Origin: Alphaproteobacteria bacterium
GTDB taxonomy: Bacteria > Pseudomonadota > Alphaproteobacteria > TMED109
DNA: 64,000 nucleotides
Assembly: GCA_022825235.1 (NCBI GenBank)
Contig: JAJDYI010000080.1
Location: 1-64,000 of the forward strand
Direction: 5' to 3'
Position numbers and translations under genes: made by a program. This document shows, in pieces, positions 1 through 9,026 of this stretch. A model generated the notes under the pieces. That model was not told where the DNA came from, searched no databases, and saw only the letters and a program-made list of their open reading frames with translations. Every line of letters begins with the position of its first letter. Within the stretch, counting starts at the first letter, position 1.

Positions 1-47
1 GCGCCCGGGTCGGCCACGGCAGCCGGCCGGGGGGCGCCGGCCGGTGA
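1..47 (+). CDS. C-terminal end of an upstream gene (possibly trbL)
   Basis: An open frame enters from the left edge and stops at a TGA at 45-47, giving a Gly/Arg-rich tail of 14 residues. In trb operons trbL usually lies just before trbF, so this may be the end of TrbL, but the visible residues are too few to identify it. Placement is an inference from gene order only. Confidence 0.3.
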   Translation, partial: ARVGHGSRPGGAGR

Positions 48-92
48 CCGGGCCCCGCCCGCCACCGACCGCGATCGCAGAAAGGACCGTCC

Positions 93-794
93 ATGAGCGT
101 TCAGAAGCGGCCCGGCGTGTCCTACGGGCGCGCGCCGGCCCCGGTGACCCCGTACCAGAAGGCCGCGCAGGTCTGGGACGAACGGCTGGGGAGCGCGCGA
201 GTCCAGGCCCGGAACTGGCGGCTCGCCTGCCTTGGCGCGCTGGCGATCGCCGGGGTGCTCGCCGCCGGTCTCTGGCACACGGCGAGCCGCAGCGGCGTCG
301 TTCCCTACGTCGTGGAGGTGGATGCGCTCGGCGCCGTGCGCGCCGTGGGCCCGGCCGCCAGCGACCACCACGCGAGCGACAGCCAGATCGCCTACCACCT
401 CGCGGAATTCGTGGAGAGCGTCCGCGCGGTTCCGATCGACCCCGTCGTGGTCCGGCGGAACTGGCTTCGCGCCTACGCCTACGTCACGAACCGCGCGGCC
501 ACGCGCCTCAGCGAATACGCACGCACCGCAGACCCGTTCCGGGATGTCGGCGTGCGCACCGTCACGGTGGAAATGACCAGTGCGGTGCGTTCGTCGGAGA
601 CCAGTTTCGAGCTCCGCTGGCGGGAGGACGAATCGCTTCGGGGAGGGGCGGCCGAGACCCGCCGGTACACCGCGCTGCTCTCCTACGTCGTGCAGCCGCC
701 CACCGACGCCGCGGCCCTCACCGCCAACCCGCTCGGGATCTACATCACCGACTTCCACTGGTCGCGCGACCTCGTGACAGGAGACAAACCATGA
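93..794 (+). CDS. trbF: Conjugal transfer protein TrbF (VirB8-like)
   Basis: A 233-residue inner-membrane component of a P-type conjugative type IV secretion system. A cytoplasmic N-terminus is followed by one membrane segment (about residues 43-61) and a periplasmic VirB8-like domain that in the family helps assemble the channel. The closing NPLGIYITDFHWSRDL is the characteristic TrbF ending. The ATG has an AAAGGA ribosome site at 81-86. The stop overlaps the next start (ATGA), so trbF and trbG are translationally coupled. Family assignment is strong; whether the transfer system is complete cannot be judged because only its last genes are in the window. Confidence 0.9.
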   Translation: MSVQKRPGVSYGRAPAPVTPYQKAAQVWDERLGSARVQARNWRLACLGALAIAGVLAAGLWHTASRSGVVPYVVEVDALGAVRAVGPAASDHHASDSQIAYHLAEFVESVRAVPIDPVVVRRNWLRAYAYVTNRAATRLSEYARTADPFRDVGVRTVTVEMTSAVRSSETSFELRWREDESLRGGAAETRRYTALLSYVVQPPTDAAALTANPLGIYITDFHWSRDLVTGDKP

Positions 795-1777
795 TGCAAA
801 CAGCGCCGAATCGTGTTGCCGCCCTGCTGTTCGCCGCCGTCGGCGCCGGCTGTGCGCATGCGCCGCCCATCGAGAGCGGGAGCGCGCCCGGTACCGCCCC
901 GGCCGTCGCCGTGCCGGCGACCCGGATCATCGAGCCGGAGACGGAAGTCGTCGCGGTGCCGACCCCGCTGCCGCTTCCGGGTCAGCTCAAGCCCGTGGCG
1001 CCGGCGGGCGGGGCGGATGACGCGACGACGGCGCCCGACCCGGACCCCGTGCGACGGGTCCACGCCGCCAATGCCGCGGCCCGTTTGGAACCCGTCGCCG
1101 ACGGCTACGTGAACGCGATCCAGGTCTATCCTTGGACGGAAGGGGCGCTGTACCAGGTCTATACCGCACCCGGCCAGGTCACCGACCTCGCCCTGGCGCC
1201 GGGCGAGCAGCTGGTGTCGCTCTCCGCCGGGGACACCGTGCGGTGGAAGGTGGCGGAAACGGCGAGCGGCAGCGGGAGCCACCAGCGCCCGCACGTCCTG
1301 GTGAAGCCGACCGCGGCGAAGCTCGTCACCAACCTCGTCATCGCCACCGACCGGCGGGTGTACCACGTGGAGCTCCAGTCGCTGGATGCCGCCTACATGG
1401 CCTCCGTGTCCTGGACGTACCCCGAGGAGGAACTGGCGTTCCGGCGGTCGGTCGTCGCGGGCCAGCACGCCGAAGCGCGCCTGGCGGCGGACGGCATCCG
1501 CCCCGAGGAACTGCATTTCCGGTACCGCATTCTGGGCGACCGGCCGGCCTGGCGGCCGGTCCGGGCCTTCGACGACGGGCAGCGGGTGTTCATCCAGTTT
1601 CCGCCGGGGACGACCGAGGCGCCGCCCCTGTTCCTGGTCGGGCCGGAGGGCGAGGTGGCTCTGGTGAACTATCGCGTCCGCGGCTCGTACTACGTGGTCG
1701 ACCGCCTGTTCGCCGTGGCCGAGCTCCGCCTCGGGACGGACGACCAGGCCGTGGTCCGGATCGAGCGCCGCTCGTGA
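791..1777 (+). CDS. trbG: Conjugal transfer protein TrbG (VirB9-like)
   Basis: A 328-residue exported component, family VirB9/TrbG/CagX, which with VirB10 forms the outer-membrane core complex of type IV secretion. The N-terminus is a hydrophobic signal ending ...VGAGC at about residue 21, so it may be a lipoprotein. The middle is Pro/Ala rich and the C-terminal half carries the beta-rich VirB9 domain (motifs such as TNLVIATDRRVYHVEL and FIQFPPGT). The start ATG overlaps the trbF stop. Its own stop overlaps the GTG start of trbI, keeping the three genes in one translational unit. Confidence 0.9.
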   Translation: MMQTAPNRVAALLFAAVGAGCAHAPPIESGSAPGTAPAVAVPATRIIEPETEVVAVPTPLPLPGQLKPVAPAGGADDATTAPDPDPVRRVHAANAAARLEPVADGYVNAIQVYPWTEGALYQVYTAPGQVTDLALAPGEQLVSLSAGDTVRWKVAETASGSGSHQRPHVLVKPTAAKLVTNLVIATDRRVYHVELQSLDAAYMASVSWTYPEEELAFRRSVVAGQHAEARLAADGIRPEELHFRYRILGDRPAWRPVRAFDDGQRVFIQFPPGTTEAPPLFLVGPEGEVALVNYRVRGSYYVVDRLFAVAELRLGTDDQAVVRIERRS

Positions 1778-3054
1778 ACGGCACCGACGCGACCGCTCCT
1801 CCAGGCTCGGGCGCCGGGACCGAGGCCGCCGGCGGACAGGATCCCTGGCCGCCGGATCCCGGGGACACGGAAGCGCCGGCCCATGGCCCCGATGGTGCGG
1901 GCGCGGCACCGCCCAAGGGCGATCCGGCGGACTTCGAGCTTCGGGTCCAGCCGCGCCGCGTCACGCGGATCAATCGACGGGTACTCGCTGTCCTGGCCGG
2001 CGTCGGCGCGCTGGCCGTGCTGGGGATCTTCTCGGTTGCCCTCGCTCCTCCCGACCGGCACCGGGGGGTCACGGCACCCGAGGTCCGGATTGCCGGCCGG
2101 CCCCGCCTCGAGGCCGTCGAGCAGCTGCCGGCGACCTACCAGGACATGGCGTTCGCGGTGCCGGGCGCCGCGGCGGCAATCGTGAATCCGGAGGGACCAG
2201 GGCCGGAAGGGACCCCGCCGCCGCATACCGACGCCGAGGCGGCGGCCCGCCGACGCGAGGCGGAGCGGGCGACGGACGCGATGCGCTCGGAACTCTTCTT
2301 TCCGGTGCGTCGGTCGGACCCGGCGCCGGTACCCCCGTCCCCGCACGCTGCCGCCGCCTCGGACACCGACCCGGGTGTCGTGCCGGCAACGGAACCAGAC
2401 GCCCAGGCCCGGCGGCAGGCGTTCCTGGAAGTCGCCCCGTCGGCCGACATCTACAACCCGCATCTGCTCGAGGAACCGCTGTCACCATGGCAGGTGATGG
2501 CGGGCAGCGTGCTCCGGGCGGCACTGGTCACCGGACTGAACTCGGACCTCCCGGGATTCGTCGTCGCCCAGCTCACGGAGGATGTCTTCGACTCCGTGAC
2601 CGGCACCGTCGTCCTGCTGCCGCGCGGCACCCGCCTCCTTGGCCGGTACGACAGCCGGGTGGCGTTCGGCCAGGAACGCGCGCTCGTCGTCTGGCAGCGC
2701 CTGATCCTGCCGGACGGCGCGTCGGTGGTGGTCGAGAACCTGCCCGCCGCTGATGCGGCCGGCTACGCCGGGCTCAGTGACACGGTGGATGTGCACGGCT
2801 GGCGGCTCGCCCGTGGGATCCTGCTGTCCTCGCTGCTGGGGGTCGGCACCGAGCTTGCATGGAAGGACGAGGGCGACGTGACCCGCGCGCTTCGCGAGTC
2901 CGTGCAGGACGGGACCGACAAGGCGGCGGGTGCGCTCGTGCAGCGCGAACTCGATGTCCGGCCCACCCTGCGGGTGCGCCCCGGCTGGCCGCTCGCGGTG
3001 CTGGTCCATCGGGACCTGGTGCTGCGGCCGTGGCGGAGCCCGTCAGGACCGTAG
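1774..3054 (+). CDS. trbI: Conjugal transfer protein TrbI (VirB10-like)
   Basis: A 426-residue VirB10/TrbI protein that spans the envelope. It has a Pro/Gly-rich cytoplasmic N-terminus, a single membrane segment (about residues 70-90), a proline-rich periplasmic linker and the C-terminal VirB10 beta-barrel domain, with LLPRGTRLLGRYDSR and YAGLSDTVDVHGWRL as family-like blocks. The GTG start is chosen because it overlaps the trbG stop (GTGA) and gives the usual N-terminus. The gene ends in TAG. It is the last trb gene here; an unrelated convergent gene follows. Confidence 0.9.
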   Translation: MNGTDATAPPGSGAGTEAAGGQDPWPPDPGDTEAPAHGPDGAGAAPPKGDPADFELRVQPRRVTRINRRVLAVLAGVGALAVLGIFSVALAPPDRHRGVTAPEVRIAGRPRLEAVEQLPATYQDMAFAVPGAAAAIVNPEGPGPEGTPPPHTDAEAAARRREAERATDAMRSELFFPVRRSDPAPVPPSPHAAAASDTDPGVVPATEPDAQARRQAFLEVAPSADIYNPHLLEEPLSPWQVMAGSVLRAALVTGLNSDLPGFVVAQLTEDVFDSVTGTVVLLPRGTRLLGRYDSRVAFGQERALVVWQRLILPDGASVVVENLPAADAAGYAGLSDTVDVHGWRLARGILLSSLLGVGTELAWKDEGDVTRALRESVQDGTDKAAGALVQRELDVRPTLRVRPGWPLAVLVHRDLVLRPWRSPSGP

Positions 3055-3205
3055 GCGATTGCCGGGAGTTCGGTGTCGGGGGGATCAAGGCTGACCGGCT
3101 GCCGGGAAGTGCGCCGGCCGCATTGGATGGACGGACATGTGCCGACCTCGCAGGGTACGCATCGGGGGACCGGTTGCGCTGCCGGCCCGGCTCCGTTGCG
3201 GCGCC

Positions 3206-3994
3206 TCAGATCGGTTCAAGGCGGCGCAGGAATGCGGATTGCTCGCGCGCGGCGGACATCATGAACGGCAGGTCGTTGCCGGCCAGGATCAGACGGAAGC
3301 CCATGCCCACGTAGCGTGCCATCAGGTCGCGCTGGTAGACGCCGCCCAGCCCCGGATAGATGCCGTGGGCCGAGCAGGCCGCCAGCACCGTTTCGTAGGC
3401 TTCCGCGACACGCGCGTGATCCGTCTGGCCGGGGATGCCCATTTCGATCGTGAGGTCGTTGGTCCCGACCAGGAGGGCGTCGAGTCCTGGTACCGCCGCT
3501 ATGGCCCCGGCATTCTCGATGGCGAGCGGCGTTTCCAGCATGACGACGACGAGTGTTGCCGCGTTGATGACGGCAGTCGCCTCCGGAATGGGCAGGGACT
3601 GAAACCCCAGCTGGGGAACCGCACCCGTAATCGAGCGCTTGCCGATGGGCGGGTACTTGCACCAGGCAACCACCTCGGCCGCGCGCTCCGGGGTGTCGAC
3701 ATGGGGCACGACGACGCCCAGCGCGCCGCCGTCGAGCACGCGCGTTGCGTCGTGCAGTGCCAGCGCGTGCACGCGGACGACCGGGGTGATCCCGGCCGCC
3801 TGGGCGGCCACGCTGATCTGCGCCGCCGTGTCCAGGGTCATGGTGTTGTGTTCGAGGTCGATGAACAGCCAGTCGTAGCCGCAACTCTTCATGATGGGGC
3901 CGATGTCGACCGTGCGGGCTTGGCGGAGGCCGACGCCGATCGCGAGGTCGCCGGCTTCGATGCGCTGGCGGGCGTGGTTGACGATGTCGAGCAT
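3206..3994 (-). CDS. HpcH/HpaI family aldolase
   Basis: A 262-residue class II aldolase of the HpcH/HpaI (2,4-dihydroxyhept-2-ene-1,7-dioate / citrate lyase beta) family, a metal-dependent TIM barrel that cleaves 4-hydroxy-2-oxo acids to pyruvate and an aldehyde. Visible blocks are the N-terminal substrate loop (LFIDLEHNTM), the metal-ligand strand VVMLETPLAIENAG and VGTNDLTIEMG, and full family length. The exact substrate cannot be read from sequence. It stands alone between trbI (convergent) and ada (divergent). Confidence 0.88.
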   Translation of the reverse strand: MLDIVNHARQRIEAGDLAIGVGLRQARTVDIGPIMKSCGYDWLFIDLEHNTMTLDTAAQISVAAQAAGITPVVRVHALALHDATRVLDGGALGVVVPHVDTPERAAEVVAWCKYPPIGKRSITGAVPQLGFQSLPIPEATAVINAATLVVVMLETPLAIENAGAIAAVPGLDALLVGTNDLTIEMGIPGQTDHARVAEAYETVLAACSAHGIYPGLGGVYQRDLMARYVGMGFRLILAGNDLPFMMSAAREQSAFLRRLEPI

Positions 3995-4289
3995 GGCGAT
4001 CCTATCCGATGCCGGAATGGCGGAGCAAAGCGTAGCGGCTCAGGGAACCCTTGGGCACAACATGTGCTTGCCGCGGCGGCCAACGGCAACTTGGCGCGTC
4101 CGCGTAGTGGCGATGCATGCCGTAGTCATCCGGCGACGGCCCACCTTCTGGCGCCGCGCTCGTGGACAGACCTATTAAGTTCGAGAGCAAGAAGCGGGAT
4201 GCGTGGAACCTAATTCGGGGCGATCATCGTTTGCGGTGCCGGCCCTGCCGAGCCGGCGCCGGCCCGCGAACCGTCAGCCGGAGCACGAT

Positions 4290-5387
4290 ATGCGCAACAG
4301 AAGGCCGGCAGGTGGGAGCGCCCGGGATCGCGCCGCGCTGCCATTCGAGAGCGACGACGAGCGCTGGACAGCGGTCGTGGACCGTGATCCTCGGGCGGAG
4401 GGGCATTTCGTCTTTGGCGTCACGACGACCGGCGTCTATTGCCGTCCCGGATGTCCCGCCCGGCGGCCGCGGCGCGAGAACGCCAAGTTCTTTGGACACG
4501 CAGGGGACGCGGAACGCGCCGGATTTCGGCCCTGCAGGCGCTGCCTGCCGAATGGAGCTTCGGTTCGGGAGCGGCACGCGGCGGCGGTGGTACGCGCCTG
4601 CCGATTGATCGAAACCGCCGAAGAGGTGCCGGACCTCAGTGCGCTCTCGGAGGCCGCCGGCATGAGCCGTTTCCACTTCCATCGGGTCTTCAAGGCGACC
4701 ACGGGCCTCACGCCACGAGCCTATGCATCGGCGCGCCGTGCGGAGCGCGTTCGGGCGGCGCTCCGCGAGGGTGCGACCGTCACCCGCGCCATTCACGACG
4801 CCGGCTTCGGGTCCGCCAGCCCCTTCTACGAAGGCGCCGAGAAGACGCTCGGGATGCGGCCGGCGCGCTACCGCCGCGGGGGGCAGGCGGAGACCATCCG
4901 TTTCGCGCTGGGGCAGTGCTCGCTCGGCGCCATCCTCGTCGCGGCCACCGCCAAGGGAGTGTGCCGCATTCACCTCGGCGACGATCCGGAAGCCCTGCTG
5001 CGCGACTGCGAGGACCAGTTTGCGCATGCCGACCTCGTAGGGGGTGACGAGGCTTTCGAAAGGCTCGTCGCCCGCGCGATCGCGCTCATCGAGGAACCCG
5101 CGCGCGGGCACGACCTGCCGCTCGACGTGCGTGGCACCGCGTTCCAGCAGCGGGTGTGGCAGGCGCTGAGCGAGATCCCGGCCGGCTCGACCGAAACCTA
5201 CGCCGCCGTCGCGGCCCGCATCGGGGCTCCCGGCGCGGCGCGGGCGGTCGCCCGTGCGTGCGCGGCGAATCCGCTGGCGGTGGCGGTCCCCTGCCACCGG
5301 GTCGTGCGTCGTGACGGCGAGCTTGCGGGCTACCGGTGGGGCGTGGAGCGTAAGGCAGCGCTGCTCGAACGCGAGGCGGGCGTCTGA
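4290..5387 (+). CDS. ada: Ada: methylphosphotriester/O6-methylguanine repair protein and regulator
   Basis: A 365-residue three-domain Ada. The N-terminal zinc domain repairs methyl phosphotriesters (Cys51, Cys55, Cys82, Cys85 in GVYCRPGCPARR and FRPCRRC). An AraC-type helix-turn-helix follows (LSALSEAAGMSRFHFHRVF). The C-terminal O6-methylguanine-DNA methyltransferase domain has the acceptor Cys335 in PCHRV. In the family, methylation of the N-terminal Cys turns the protein into an activator of its own adaptive response. I chose ATG 4290, with GGAG six bases upstream, over the in-frame ATG at 4203, which adds 29 residues of no family character. No partner gene such as alkB is adjacent. Confidence 0.92.
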   Translation: MRNRRPAGGSARDRAALPFESDDERWTAVVDRDPRAEGHFVFGVTTTGVYCRPGCPARRPRRENAKFFGHAGDAERAGFRPCRRCLPNGASVRERHAAAVVRACRLIETAEEVPDLSALSEAAGMSRFHFHRVFKATTGLTPRAYASARRAERVRAALREGATVTRAIHDAGFGSASPFYEGAEKTLGMRPARYRRGGQAETIRFALGQCSLGAILVAATAKGVCRIHLGDDPEALLRDCEDQFAHADLVGGDEAFERLVARAIALIEEPARGHDLPLDVRGTAFQQRVWQALSEIPAGSTETYAAVAARIGAPGAARAVARACAANPLAVAVPCHRVVRRDGELAGYRWGVERKAALLEREAGV

Positions 5388-6167
5388 GCCCACCTGCGTC
5401 GAACATCCTTGGTGGCGTGCATTCCCAGGTGCCGCAGCAGCTGCGCGACTCGGGAGGTTGGTCGAATGTGTGGTCGTGCTGTTGGCGGCGCCGTGGCCGA
5501 GGGCAGGGCGCCTGGCCGTTCCGGGTTTCCCGATCCTGCATCCCACCTTCCGTGGCTCGGGTCATGCCCGAGACAAGTCTTGAGGACTTGGTCTCATGCT
5601 TCGTCGCCGCCACTCTCGTTGTTCTCCTCGGGACTTGGCGGCCCGAGCCGTCTCCGGCGAGCGCCCGTATGAGACCCTTGCGTTGATGGCTGGCAAGGCC
5701 GTGCAAGTGACCTGAGTTCCCGCGCTCGTCTGGCGTTTCGCCGTCAGTGGCTATTCCGACCGACCGCGCCCTTCCTGCGGTGGGACGGTTTGGCCAGCAA
5801 CCGTACGGGGCCCGCTCGTGGCAGCGCGAAGCCGCACATGGATTGGTGGTTGCGCGGCGGTGTCCCTCGCTGTTGGCGCAGCCAACCGGGGATGGGGCGC
5901 GGGACGGTGCCGAAGCTGCCGCACCCCGCTTCCACGCCATAGGGCACAACCGAACCTTTGCCAGATCTGGGGAAGGCGGAGCCGCGCGGCGTCGGCGCCA
6001 GCGGAAGTGAAAGGGCCTGCACGGACGAGCCGCGGCCGGTCCCTGCTGATCACGATTCCGTGAAGTGGCTGGCGGTTCGTCGCCCGGCTTCCCATATCAC
6101 TGGTAGCAAGTGTGTGACGGCCTGACCGGCCAGGGTTGCTCCCGGCCGGGGGCCGAAGGAGGCAAGT
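5388..6167. other. Intergenic stretch, about 780 bases, no convincing gene
   Basis: No frame here gives recognisable protein. The best small frame is 5565-5687 (+), 40 residues with one hydrophobic segment (LVSCFVAATLVVLLGTW), which may be a fragment of a membrane protein. The last 15 bases carry the AAGGAGG ribosome site of the next gene at 6156-6162. Confidence 0.4.
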
Positions 6168-7220
6168 CTGAACAATTATCGAACGCTGACGGCGCCGGGA
6201 TTTGAGAAGGTCCTCCGGTGCAGTGACCCGGCAACCGGACTGGAGGCGGTGATCGCCGTGCACGACACCACGCTGGGGCCGGCCATGGGCGGCTGCCGGA
6301 TGTGGCGATACGCAAGCGACGAAGAGGCGCTGGCTGATGCGCAGCGTCTGGCGCGCGGCATGACCTTCAAGGCCGCGCTCGCCGGCCTGCCGCTGGGCGG
6401 CGGCAAGGCAGTGATCATCGGGGATCCCGGCCGCGACAAGTCACCGGAGCTGTTCCGGGCCTTTGGCCGCGCCGTGGATCACCTACGCGGTAGGTACATC
6501 ACCGGCGAGGATGTCGGCACGTCGGTGGAGGACATGGAAGCGGTGCGCCACGAGACCCGGCACGTCGCGGGCCTCGCGGGCGGCAGCGGTGACCCATCGC
6601 CATTGACGGCGCTCGGCGTACTGCACGGCATCCGCGCCGCCGTCCGGCACCGGTACGGCCGCGACACGCTCGACGACATCACCGTGGCCGTCCAGGGCCT
6701 CGGGCACGTGGGACACCAGCTCTGCCGGCTGTTGCATGATGCCGGCGCCCGGCTGGTGGTCAGCGACGTGGTGATGGAACGCGTGGAACGTGCGACGGAC
6801 GAGTTCGGCGCCCTCGCCGTCCGACCCGACGCGATCGCCGGCGCCGAGGCGGAGGTGTTCGCGCCGTGCGCACTTGGCGGCTCCGTCGACCTCGCGACGC
6901 GGGGCCGGCTCCGGGCTCGCGTGGTGGCGGGCGCGGCCAACAACCAGCTCGCGTCCCCCGAGGACGGCGTGGCGCTGCACCGGGCCGGCGTTCTCTATGC
7001 GCCGGACTACGTGATCAATGCGGGCGGCCTGATCAGCGTGGCGCAGGACATTCTCCACCGCGGTGCGCCCTACGACCGCGCCGCGGTGGAGGCGGCCGTC
7101 ACCGGGATCGGCGATCGCCTGGACATGATCTTCGAGGCGAGTGCCCGCGGCGCCCACCCGCCGGAACAGATCGCCGATGCGATGGCGCAGGAGTGCCTGG
7201 CGGTACCCGCCGTAGCCTGA
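6168..7220 (+). CDS. Leucine/phenylalanine/valine dehydrogenase family protein, apparent CTG start
   Basis: An NAD-dependent amino-acid dehydrogenase of the Glu/Leu/Phe/Val family that oxidatively deaminates a branched-chain or aromatic amino acid. Visible are the substrate-binding block VHDTTLGPAMGGCRMW, the catalytic-lysine loop GLPLGGGKAVI, TGEDVGTSVEDM, and the Rossmann motif VQGLGHVG. The family N-terminus (GFEKVLRCSDPATGLEAVIA) lies upstream of the first GTG (6249). The only start that includes it is CTG 6168, five bases after a perfect AAGGAGG at 6156-6162; an in-frame TGA at 6123 closes the frame further up. From CTG the protein is 350 residues, normal for leucine dehydrogenase. Substrate preference is uncertain. 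Confidence 0.88.
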   Translation: MNNYRTLTAPGFEKVLRCSDPATGLEAVIAVHDTTLGPAMGGCRMWRYASDEEALADAQRLARGMTFKAALAGLPLGGGKAVIIGDPGRDKSPELFRAFGRAVDHLRGRYITGEDVGTSVEDMEAVRHETRHVAGLAGGSGDPSPLTALGVLHGIRAAVRHRYGRDTLDDITVAVQGLGHVGHQLCRLLHDAGARLVVSDVVMERVERATDEFGALAVRPDAIAGAEAEVFAPCALGGSVDLATRGRLRARVVAGAANNQLASPEDGVALHRAGVLYAPDYVINAGGLISVAQDILHRGAPYDRAAVEAAVTGIGDRLDMIFEASARGAHPPEQIADAMAQECLAVPAVA

Positions 7221-7381
7221 TCAAGTGCGCGCCGCTCGCCGGCGCCATCGTGTTCCGCCCAGGTCCGGACGAGGGCCTCCGCCACGCCGCGCCCATGTCG
7301 GACCCGCTGCCACCGCAGGGTTGGTCGTCGCCGGTCGGTATACGACCGGGACCCACGTTCGGGCGACAGCGGGGATAACCG

Positions 7382-7693
7382 TCAGCGGCGCCGGCGACCT
7401 GACCGGCGTCCGCGAAGGCCCCGACGGGCGCCACGGCGCCGGTGCCCCCGGCCTCGACGGCGTCCGCGCTTTCCGCGCTGGCCGCGGGCTCGTTTGCCAC
7501 CGGGTCGGCGACGGTGGCGCCGGCGCACCCGCCGCCGTCGACGGATGATCGGCCAGGGGCGGGGATGGACGGGAAGCGGGGGCGCCCTTCCGGCCTGCCC
7601 CCCGTTGCGGTTGCCGGCGCAGGCGGCAAGGCCGAGGATCGCGGTGCTGAGGAAAAGGGCGGCGAGCAGCGAGGCCCGACGGCGCGTCAGCAT
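7382..7693 (-). pseudogene. Small lipoprotein, probably frameshifted
   Basis: From ATG 7693, with CAGGAGA just upstream, the frame starts with a clear lipoprotein signal: a basic start, the hydrophobic run LLAALFLSTAILGLA, then ACAGN with the acylated Cys. About 15 residues later the same frame turns into an implausible poly-arginine tail. A second minus-strand frame over about 7629-7320 instead reads an Ala/Val/Asp-rich, protein-like sequence (ATVADPVANEPAASAESADA). The simplest reading is a frameshift near the G/C runs at 7560-7610, either real or a sequencing error. Function unknown. Confidence 0.4.
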
Positions 7694-8084
7694 GACCGGT
7701 CTCCTGCAGGGTCCGAAGCGCAGGCTGCGCCCTTGCGGAGAGGTTTGGGATTTAGGGCGCGCAGATGGTGCGGGCACCGGGGTCGTCAGGGACGGGGCGT
7801 TGGACCGGCCGGAAAGCCAGGGACGCGACCGCTCGTTCGGATCGGACCGGCCGGGGAACGGCTCGATGTTGCGACACCTCGAGTTGAACGCCACATGAAC
7901 AGTCGCGGTTTGTCCCCTTATGGGTTCTTGTCGGTTTGTAAGGTCGGGGGTTCTTTGCTGTGCTCTCTCAACTCAGTTGGACGACCGACAAATCGCTTCT
8001 GGGCAAGTCGAAAGCGAAGACGGCAGCCGCACGCACTCCTATAGTCAGGAACGCTGCTACGGGGCCCTGCGGGGAGACTTTCAC
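7694..8084. other. Intergenic stretch before hicBA
   Basis: About 390 bases with no recognisable gene. It must hold the promoters for the divergent lipoprotein gene (left) and hicBA (right). The last part carries GGGGAG at 8071-8076, the hicB ribosome site. Confidence 0.4.
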
Positions 8085-8288
8085 ATGAAACTCAAAGTCA
8101 TCGTGCACGACGCTGAAGAAGGAGGCTACTGGGCCGAAGTGCCCGCCATTCCAGGATGCGCGACGCAAGGCGGCTCCTTCGAGGAACTGCTGTGCAACCT
8201 GTACGAGGCCGTCGAAGGATGCCTTTCCGTCGATATCGCCGAAACCGCTTCATCGGATACCCGCAAGGTGCTTGAGATTGCCGTGTGA
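8085..8288 (+). CDS. hicB: HicB family antitoxin
   Basis: A 67-residue HicB-like antitoxin with the partially degraded RNase-H fold typical of the family (VHDAEEGGYWAEVPAIPGCATQG, where PxxPGC is the hallmark). It neutralises the HicA mRNA interferase encoded next. The short version lacks a separate C-terminal DNA-binding domain. Its stop overlaps the toxin start (GTGA). Antitoxin precedes toxin here, opposite to the second hic locus at 15.8-16.4 kb, so the two loci are not a simple recent duplication. Confidence 0.88.
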   Translation: MKLKVIVHDAEEGGYWAEVPAIPGCATQGGSFEELLCNLYEAVEGCLSVDIAETASSDTRKVLEIAV

Positions 8289-8491
8289 AGCCGGTTAGCG
8301 GGAAACGCCTCTGCCGACTTCTCGAAGCCCGCGGATGGATCCGACGACGCGTACGCGGCAGCCACCACATCTATGCGAAGACCGGCTCAATCCTCCGCAT
8401 CTCCGTCCCGGTGCATCGGGATGAGCCGCTCAAGCGCGGACTGCAGAAACACCTCATGAAGCTGGCCGGCATCGAGGAGTCCGACCTTTAG
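8285..8491 (+). CDS. hicA: HicA family mRNA interferase toxin
   Basis: A 68-residue HicA toxin with the double-stranded-RNA-binding-like fold. It cleaves mRNA in a ribosome-independent way in characterised members. The catalytic histidine lies in VRGSHHIY, and the rest (LCRLLEARGWIRRR and ISVPVHRDEPLKRG) matches the family well. The start is GTG, overlapping the hicB stop by four bases. Gene length and motif are intact, so this module looks functional. Confidence 0.9.
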   Translation: MKPVSGKRLCRLLEARGWIRRRVRGSHHIYAKTGSILRISVPVHRDEPLKRGLQKHLMKLAGIEESDL

Positions 8492-8756
8492 TCCCGAGTC
8501 TTAATGATTGCAGCGGGCCCCAAGACACGTGGTTGAGCATCGGATGAGCTGCTGCGGCCTCTGCCTCCAAATCGCTGGTGTATTCACGTTGACCCACGTC
8601 CTTGGCACACCCCACGCACGTTGAGCCCTAGGGCATGCGCCGGCTACCGGGTGCTGCGCGCCTGCGCCCAGGATGATCAACGGCTCGATGCGATGGTGAT
8701 CCTGCAGTGCGTGTCGAAATGCGCGTGGGCAAGACACCTTGAGATGCGGGGGCTTC

Positions 8757-9026
8757 GTGCGAACGACGTTGACGATTGAAGACGGTATTGCGAGCCAATT
8801 GCAAGATGTCGCCCGGCGGTCGGGCAGGTCGTTCAATGCGGTGGTCAACGAGACCCTCCGGGTGGGCCTTCAACGCGGCTGCATCGCCGCTTCGGCCAAG
8901 CGATACCGGGTGGAACCCGCCGCCATGGGTGACGTGGCCGGCCAGCAGGATCTCGACCAGGCCCTGCATCTGGCTGATCAACTGGAAGGCCAGGAACTTG
9001 CCCGCAGAGCTCAACTCCGGAAATGA
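8757..9026 (+). CDS. VapB-type antitoxin
   Basis: An 89-residue antitoxin beginning VRTTLTIEDGIASQLQ, the ribbon-helix-helix-like N-terminus common to VapB antitoxins, followed by a charged C-terminus that would wrap the toxin. GTG 8757 is chosen because it starts exactly at this motif; an in-frame ATG six codons upstream is possible. The stop overlaps the start of the adjacent PIN-domain gene (ATGA). The partner toxin carries a nonsense codon, so this antitoxin may now be an orphan. Confidence 0.8.
   Translation: MRTTLTIEDGIASQLQDVARRSGRSFNAVVNETLRVGLQRGCIAASAKRYRVEPAAMGDVAGQQDLDQALHLADQLEGQELARRAQLRK

Noticed and set aside
44-794. Long open frame overlapping trbF in another phase
   Set aside because: Only its part from 791 onward (trbG) has protein character; the rest is arginine-rich shadow coding.
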